Source: Candidatus Omnitrophota bacterium
GTDB taxonomy: Bacteria > Omnitrophota > Koll11 > Gygaellales > Profunditerraquicolaceae
Assembly: GCA_028717765.1 (NCBI GenBank)
Contig: JAQUNE010000071.1
Span: 1 to 7,172 of the forward strand
DNA: 7,172 nt
Reading direction: 5' to 3'
The notes under the pieces were generated by a model. It was not told the origin of the DNA and did no database searches. It was given only the letters and a program-made list of their open reading frames with translations. This document shows positions 4,618 through 7,172 of the stretch, in pieces (position 1 is the first letter of the stretch; every line of letters starts with the position of its first letter). The position numbers were made by a program, and so were the translations under genes.

Positions 4618-5553
4618 ATGTTGTTTTCGCATAAAATTGCCAACAGCGTTACGGAGTTAATCGGGAATACTCCTCTTGTCAGGCTTAACCGTATAGCCGG
4701 ACCTGATTCCGGTAGAATTTTAGCGAAATTGGAGTATTTAAATCCCGGAGGAAGCGTAAAAGATAGAATCTGTCTTGCGATGATTGAAGACGCGGAAAAA
4801 AAAGGCTTACTTAAACCTGGCGCAACAATTATTGAACCAACTTCGGGGAATACCGGTATTGGATTAGCGATGATTGCCGCGGTAAAAGGGTATAAATGTA
4901 TACTTACAATGTCTGAAGCAATGAGCCTGGAGAGGATATTTATTTTGAAAGCCTATGGCGCAAAGGTTGTACTTACACCGGCCACTCAAGGGATGGATGG
5001 TGCAATTAAAAAGGCAGAGGAGCTTCTTAGGAAGACCCCAGATGCTTTTATGCCGCAACAATTTAAAAATTCAGCCAATCCTGAAGGTCACCGTAAAACT
5101 ACCGCTTTAGAAATTCTCGAAGCTACTGATGGAAAAATAGAGGCGTTTGTCGCAGGTGTTGGCACAGGGGGAACGATTACCGGAGTTGGTGAGGTTTTAA
5201 AAAAACACAATTCAGGAATTAAAATAGTGGCAGTGGAACCTAAGAATAGTGCGGTTTTATCGGGTGGTAAGCCCGGGCAACATAAAATTCAGGGTATCGG
5301 AGCCGGCTTTGTTCCGGAAATCTTGAATCGGGATATTATTGATTCCATAATTCAAGTAAGCGACGATGATGCTTTTAAGACCTCAAAAATTTTAGCCAGG
5401 CGCGAAGGGCTATTTGTCGGTGTTTCCGCAGGCGCAGCTACCTGGGCAGCCTTAAAAGTGGCGCAGGACCTAGGTAAAGATAAGATCGTAGTCGTGATTT
5501 TACCTGATACGGGGGAGAGATATTTTTCCATGCACCAATATTTTGAGGCCTGA
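4618..5553 (+). CDS. cysK: Cysteine synthase A (O-acetylserine sulfhydrylase)
   Basis: A 311-residue fold-type II PLP enzyme making cysteine from O-acetylserine and sulfide in the cytosol. Key motifs are all present: TELIGNTPLVRLN near the start, the PLP lysine Lys48 in NPGGSVKDR, the substrate loop TSGNTG (75-80), the phosphate-binding GTGGT (182-186), KIQGIGAGFVP (223-233), and Ser270 in VGVSAGAA, which contacts the pyridine nitrogen. Length is normal for CysK (about 300-325), and there is no CBS-type heme or regulatory extension. A small deviation is Ile where the usual MSxERR has its second Arg (MSLERIFIL). In this operon it captures the sulfide made by the reductive pathway. Cystathionine beta-synthase or CysM-like substrates cannot be excluded from sequence alone, but the pathway context favours CysK. 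Confidence 0.95.
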   Translation: MLFSHKIANSVTELIGNTPLVRLNRIAGPDSGRILAKLEYLNPGGSVKDRICLAMIEDAEKKGLLKPGATIIEPTSGNTGIGLAMIAAVKGYKCILTMSEAMSLERIFILKAYGAKVVLTPATQGMDGAIKKAEELLRKTPDAFMPQQFKNSANPEGHRKTTALEILEATDGKIEAFVAGVGTGGTITGVGEVLKKHNSGIKIVAVEPKNSAVLSGGKPGQHKIQGIGAGFVPEILNRDIIDSIIQVSDDDAFKTSKILARREGLFVGVSAGAATWAALKVAQDLGKDKIVVVILPDTGERYFSMHQYFEA

Positions 5554-5562
5554 CGCATAAGA

Positions 5563-6051
5563 ATGAGAAAAAAAGAAAAGCAATATTTTTCAGTAGCCCT
5601 AAACCTTAAAGGAGAGCCAGTTAAAATTATCGGGGGAGGAAAAGTTGCGGAGCGCAAAATCTTAACCTTACTTGAAACAGGAGCTCATATTTATGTGATT
5701 TCCCCGGAACTTTCTCCGAGGTTAGCAGGATTATTTAGAAAAAATAAATTGGTCTGGTTGCGTCGTCTGGTGCGAAAACAGGATTTATCAGGGGCAAAAA
5801 TAATTATCGCCGCGACGGACGATCAAAAGACTAATAAAGATATCAGTAAATGGGCAAAAGAAATGAATATTTTGGTAAATATTGTGGATAATCCTAAATT
5901 AAGTAGTTTTATTTCTCCGGCGATTTTACATAAAGATAAGGCAGCTATTGCTATTCATACAAACGGCAATGATCCGGTTTTTTCGCGGGATTTGAAAAAT
6001 TTTTTAAAGGAGCATTGGAATGGATTTCTATCTTATCGGGATAGATTATAA
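5563..6051 (+). CDS. sirC: Precorrin-2 dehydrogenase, SirC/Met8-like, short form
   Basis: A 162-residue protein that should oxidise precorrin-2 to sirohydrochlorin with NAD+, one step before siroheme. Near the N-terminus YFSVALNLKGEPVKIIGGGKVAERK gives the Rossmann signature GGGKVA (24-29). AATDD (83-87) and NIVDNP (106-111), with Asp109 a candidate for the catalytic Asp of this family, follow. PAILHKDKAAIAIHTNGNDPV matches the family's P-x(n)-I-x-T-x-G-x-x-P stretch. The protein stops soon after, whereas typical SirC proteins are near 200 residues and carry a C-terminal helical domain. The last 32 bases overlap hemA, so there is no room for a missing domain and no sign of a frameshift. The gene begins 9 bases after cysK with only a weak GAGG (5545-5548) upstream. 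Siroheme is needed by sulfite reductase, which explains its place in a sulfate operon. Confidence 0.88.
   Translation: MRKKEKQYFSVALNLKGEPVKIIGGGKVAERKILTLLETGAHIYVISPELSPRLAGLFRKNKLVWLRRLVRKQDLSGAKIIIAATDDQKTNKDISKWAKEMNILVNIVDNPKLSSFISPAILHKDKAAIAIHTNGNDPVFSRDLKNFLKEHWNGFLSYRDRL
6006..6012 (+). promoter_or_regulatory. Ribosome binding site AAAGGAG for hemA inside sirC
   Basis: AAAGGAG within the sirC coding region lies 7 bases before the hemA ATG at 6020. It supports the overlapping start and translational coupling. Confidence 0.7.
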
Positions 6052-7006
6052 AAGCGCTTCCCTGGAATTACGCGAGGAAATTCTTAAGAAGCGTAAGGTT
6101 ATTCAGGAGTTTTGGAATAAACATCATTCGCAGCAAGCGGCGATTCTTTCTACCTGTAACCGTTTTGAAATTTATTGCTTAGGGGAAAATAGTTTAGATG
6201 CGCGCCTGCATATATTACTTTTTAAGAATTATTTTAGCGGTCTCTTTAATAATGCTTACGTTAAGCTTGGTAGGGAGAACGTCTTTAATCATCTTTTGCG
6301 TTTAGCCAGCGGCCTGGAATCACAATTCCGAGGAGAAGCGCAGATTGTAGAGCAAATGGAGCTCTGGTTAGGCCATAATTCTATTTCGTTTGGCATGCGT
6401 AATTTGTGGGAAGAGGCGCTAATTTTTGCCAAAGAAATCCGTTTAAAATCAGGATTAAACCAGATAGAAAATAATATCGCGACAATTATTTATCATGACT
6501 TATTAAAGAAAAAGAACGAATCCCGCCAATTAAAGGTAGTTATAGTAGGAACGGGAAAGATTGCTCAACTATTAGCTGATTACTGTCCGCAAAATGTCCT
6601 TCTTTATTTTGTCAGTCATAAGCATCATTTTCGGGCGATAGAATTAGCGCAAAAGTCTAAAGGAGAAGTATTAAGTTTTAAAGAACTGGCGGATCTGATT
6701 CCGTATCTAGATGCTTTGATTAGTGCCACATCCAGCCCGCATTTTGTCTTGGGTAAAGAAGTATTTCTTAAGACTGAGCGCGTTCAACCTTTTTATCTTT
6801 ATGATTTAGCTTTACCCCGCGACATTGATCCTGAGGCCGGAAATATTAAGGGGATAGTTTTAAAAAATCTCGATTCGTTGGCAGCGTGTTTTGAAGAATA
6901 TAACGCAAATTTACGAGAAAAGATTAACTTGGCGGAATACCTAATTAGTGCACGATTGGAAGAGGACAGGGAGAAGTCTAATGAAGAAGTTTTTTCGCAT
7001 CGGTAG
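6020..7006 (+). CDS. hemA: Glutamyl-tRNA reductase lacking the C-terminal dimerisation domain
   Basis: A 328-residue enzyme that reduces glutamyl-tRNA to glutamate-1-semialdehyde, the first committed step of C5 tetrapyrrole synthesis. The N-terminal catalytic domain has the nucleophile Cys46 in STCNRFEIY. GLESQFRGEAQI (98-109) matches the family's GLDSxxxGExQI, the NADPH-binding region carries VVIVGTGKIAQLL (173-185), and ATSSPHFVL (236-244) and YDLALPRDIDP (261-271) are conserved. The sequence ends about 55 residues after PRDIDP, whereas typical enzymes are about 400-450 residues because of a C-terminal helical dimerisation domain; that domain is absent. The usual GAGxMG is changed to GTGKIA. 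It overlaps sirC by 32 bases and hemC by 26, so the three genes are tightly coupled. Placement with sirC suggests dedicated siroheme supply. The family is clear; catalytic competence is likely but not proven. Confidence 0.9.
   Translation: MDFYLIGIDYKSASLELREEILKKRKVIQEFWNKHHSQQAAILSTCNRFEIYCLGENSLDARLHILLFKNYFSGLFNNAYVKLGRENVFNHLLRLASGLESQFRGEAQIVEQMELWLGHNSISFGMRNLWEEALIFAKEIRLKSGLNQIENNIATIIYHDLLKKKNESRQLKVVIVGTGKIAQLLADYCPQNVLLYFVSHKHHFRAIELAQKSKGEVLSFKELADLIPYLDALISATSSPHFVLGKEVFLKTERVQPFYLYDLALPRDIDPEAGNIKGIVLKNLDSLAACFEEYNANLREKINLAEYLISARLEEDREKSNEEVFSHR
6969..6973 (+). promoter_or_regulatory. Ribosome binding site GGGAG for hemC inside hemA
   Basis: GGGAG lies 7 bases before the hemC ATG at 6981, within the hemA coding region. 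Confidence 0.55.
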
Positions 7007-7172
7007 CCGTCCGAGCCCTTTGGCGCGCAAGCAAACTCAAGAGTTACAAAAGCTTTTTCCGAAGTTTGTTTTCGATTTTATATATATTGTAACTATTGGA
7101 GATCAGGATAAATCGACACCGCTGTCTCAGGTAGAAGATGGGGATTTTTTTACCAGAGAAATCGACCAGGCG
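6981..7172 (+). CDS. hemC: Porphobilinogen deaminase (hydroxymethylbilane synthase), N-terminal part, runs off the window
   Basis: The frame is open from the ATG at 6981 to the last base, giving 64 residues. The start FFRIGSRPSPLARKQTQEL follows the family's IRIGTRxSxLAxxQ motif, whose Arg binds the dipyrromethane cofactor. IVTIGDQDKSTPL matches the T-x-GD stretch, and DGDFFTREIDQA matches GxFTKELExAL. Of these, the last motif has Arg where the family usually has Lys. The enzyme condenses four porphobilinogen molecules to hydroxymethylbilane. The gene overlaps hemA by 26 bases and continues the tetrapyrrole block; uroporphyrinogen synthase and methyltransferase genes are expected next but are not visible. 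The catalytic Asp and the cofactor Cys lie outside the window. Confidence 0.9.
   Translation, partial: MKKFFRIGSRPSPLARKQTQELQKLFPKFVFDFIYIVTIGDQDKSTPLSQVEDGDFFTREIDQA

Noticed and set aside
4177..4632. A 151-codon open frame on the - strand
   Set aside because: It is antisense to the clear membrane-transporter gene, with no ribosome site or family resemblance.
5352..5657. A 101-codon open frame on the - strand
   Set aside because: It is antisense to the conserved ends of cysK and sirC and shows no motif.

Overview
This window looks like a chromosomal segment of a Gram-negative-type bacterium. The evidence is type II secretion pseudopilins, Sec-type export, Shine-Dalgarno sites before most genes and tightly packed operons. 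All genes lie on the + strand. Moderate-to-low GC, a class III-like pseudopilin locus and a Thi4-type thiazole synthase fit a poorly cultivated lineage such as Omnitrophota, but that placement is a low-confidence inference; no rRNA or other marker is present.

Region 1 (1-1267) is the tail of a secretion/pseudopilus operon: the C-terminal part of a GspK-like minor pseudopilin, a complete GspG-like major pseudopilin, and a small secreted beta-rich protein of unknown function.

Region 2 (1278-2278) is a self-contained thiamine unit. A consensus sigma70-type promoter leads directly into a TPP riboswitch, then a strong GC-rich terminator hairpin, then thi4. The 3' strand of the aptamer can pair with the 5' arm of the terminator, so the whole on/off mechanism can be read from the sequence (a transcriptional OFF switch). 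The Thi4 protein has a cysteine at the position of the sulfur-donor cysteine of eukaryotic Thi4, where the sulfide-using archaeal enzyme has histidine.

Region 3 (2306-7172) is a sulfur assimilation regulon. An Rrf2-family regulator with three cysteines is followed by an apparent operon: APS/PAPS reductase (cysH-like), a CysP-like PiT-family permease, cysteine synthase (cysK), precorrin-2 dehydrogenase (sirC-like), glutamyl-tRNA reductase (hemA) and the start of porphobilinogen deaminase (hemC). The logic is sulfate import, reduction of activated sulfate to sulfite, siroheme supply for a sulfite reductase, and capture of sulfide as cysteine. ATP sulfurylase, sulfite reductase and the remaining siroheme genes are not in the window and may lie downstream. 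A nearly identical 25-bp element (21 of 25 identical) sits at the rrf2 promoter and in the leader before the reductase, making it the best candidate for the operator of this regulator.

The most notable points are the Cys-type Thi4 beside a sulfur-assimilation operon, the legible TPP terminator/antiterminator switch, the duplicated putative Rrf2 operator, and the unusually short SirC and HemA proteins encoded by overlapping genes. There is no gene-free stretch over 300 bases, and I saw no mobile element, CRISPR array, tRNA or rRNA.
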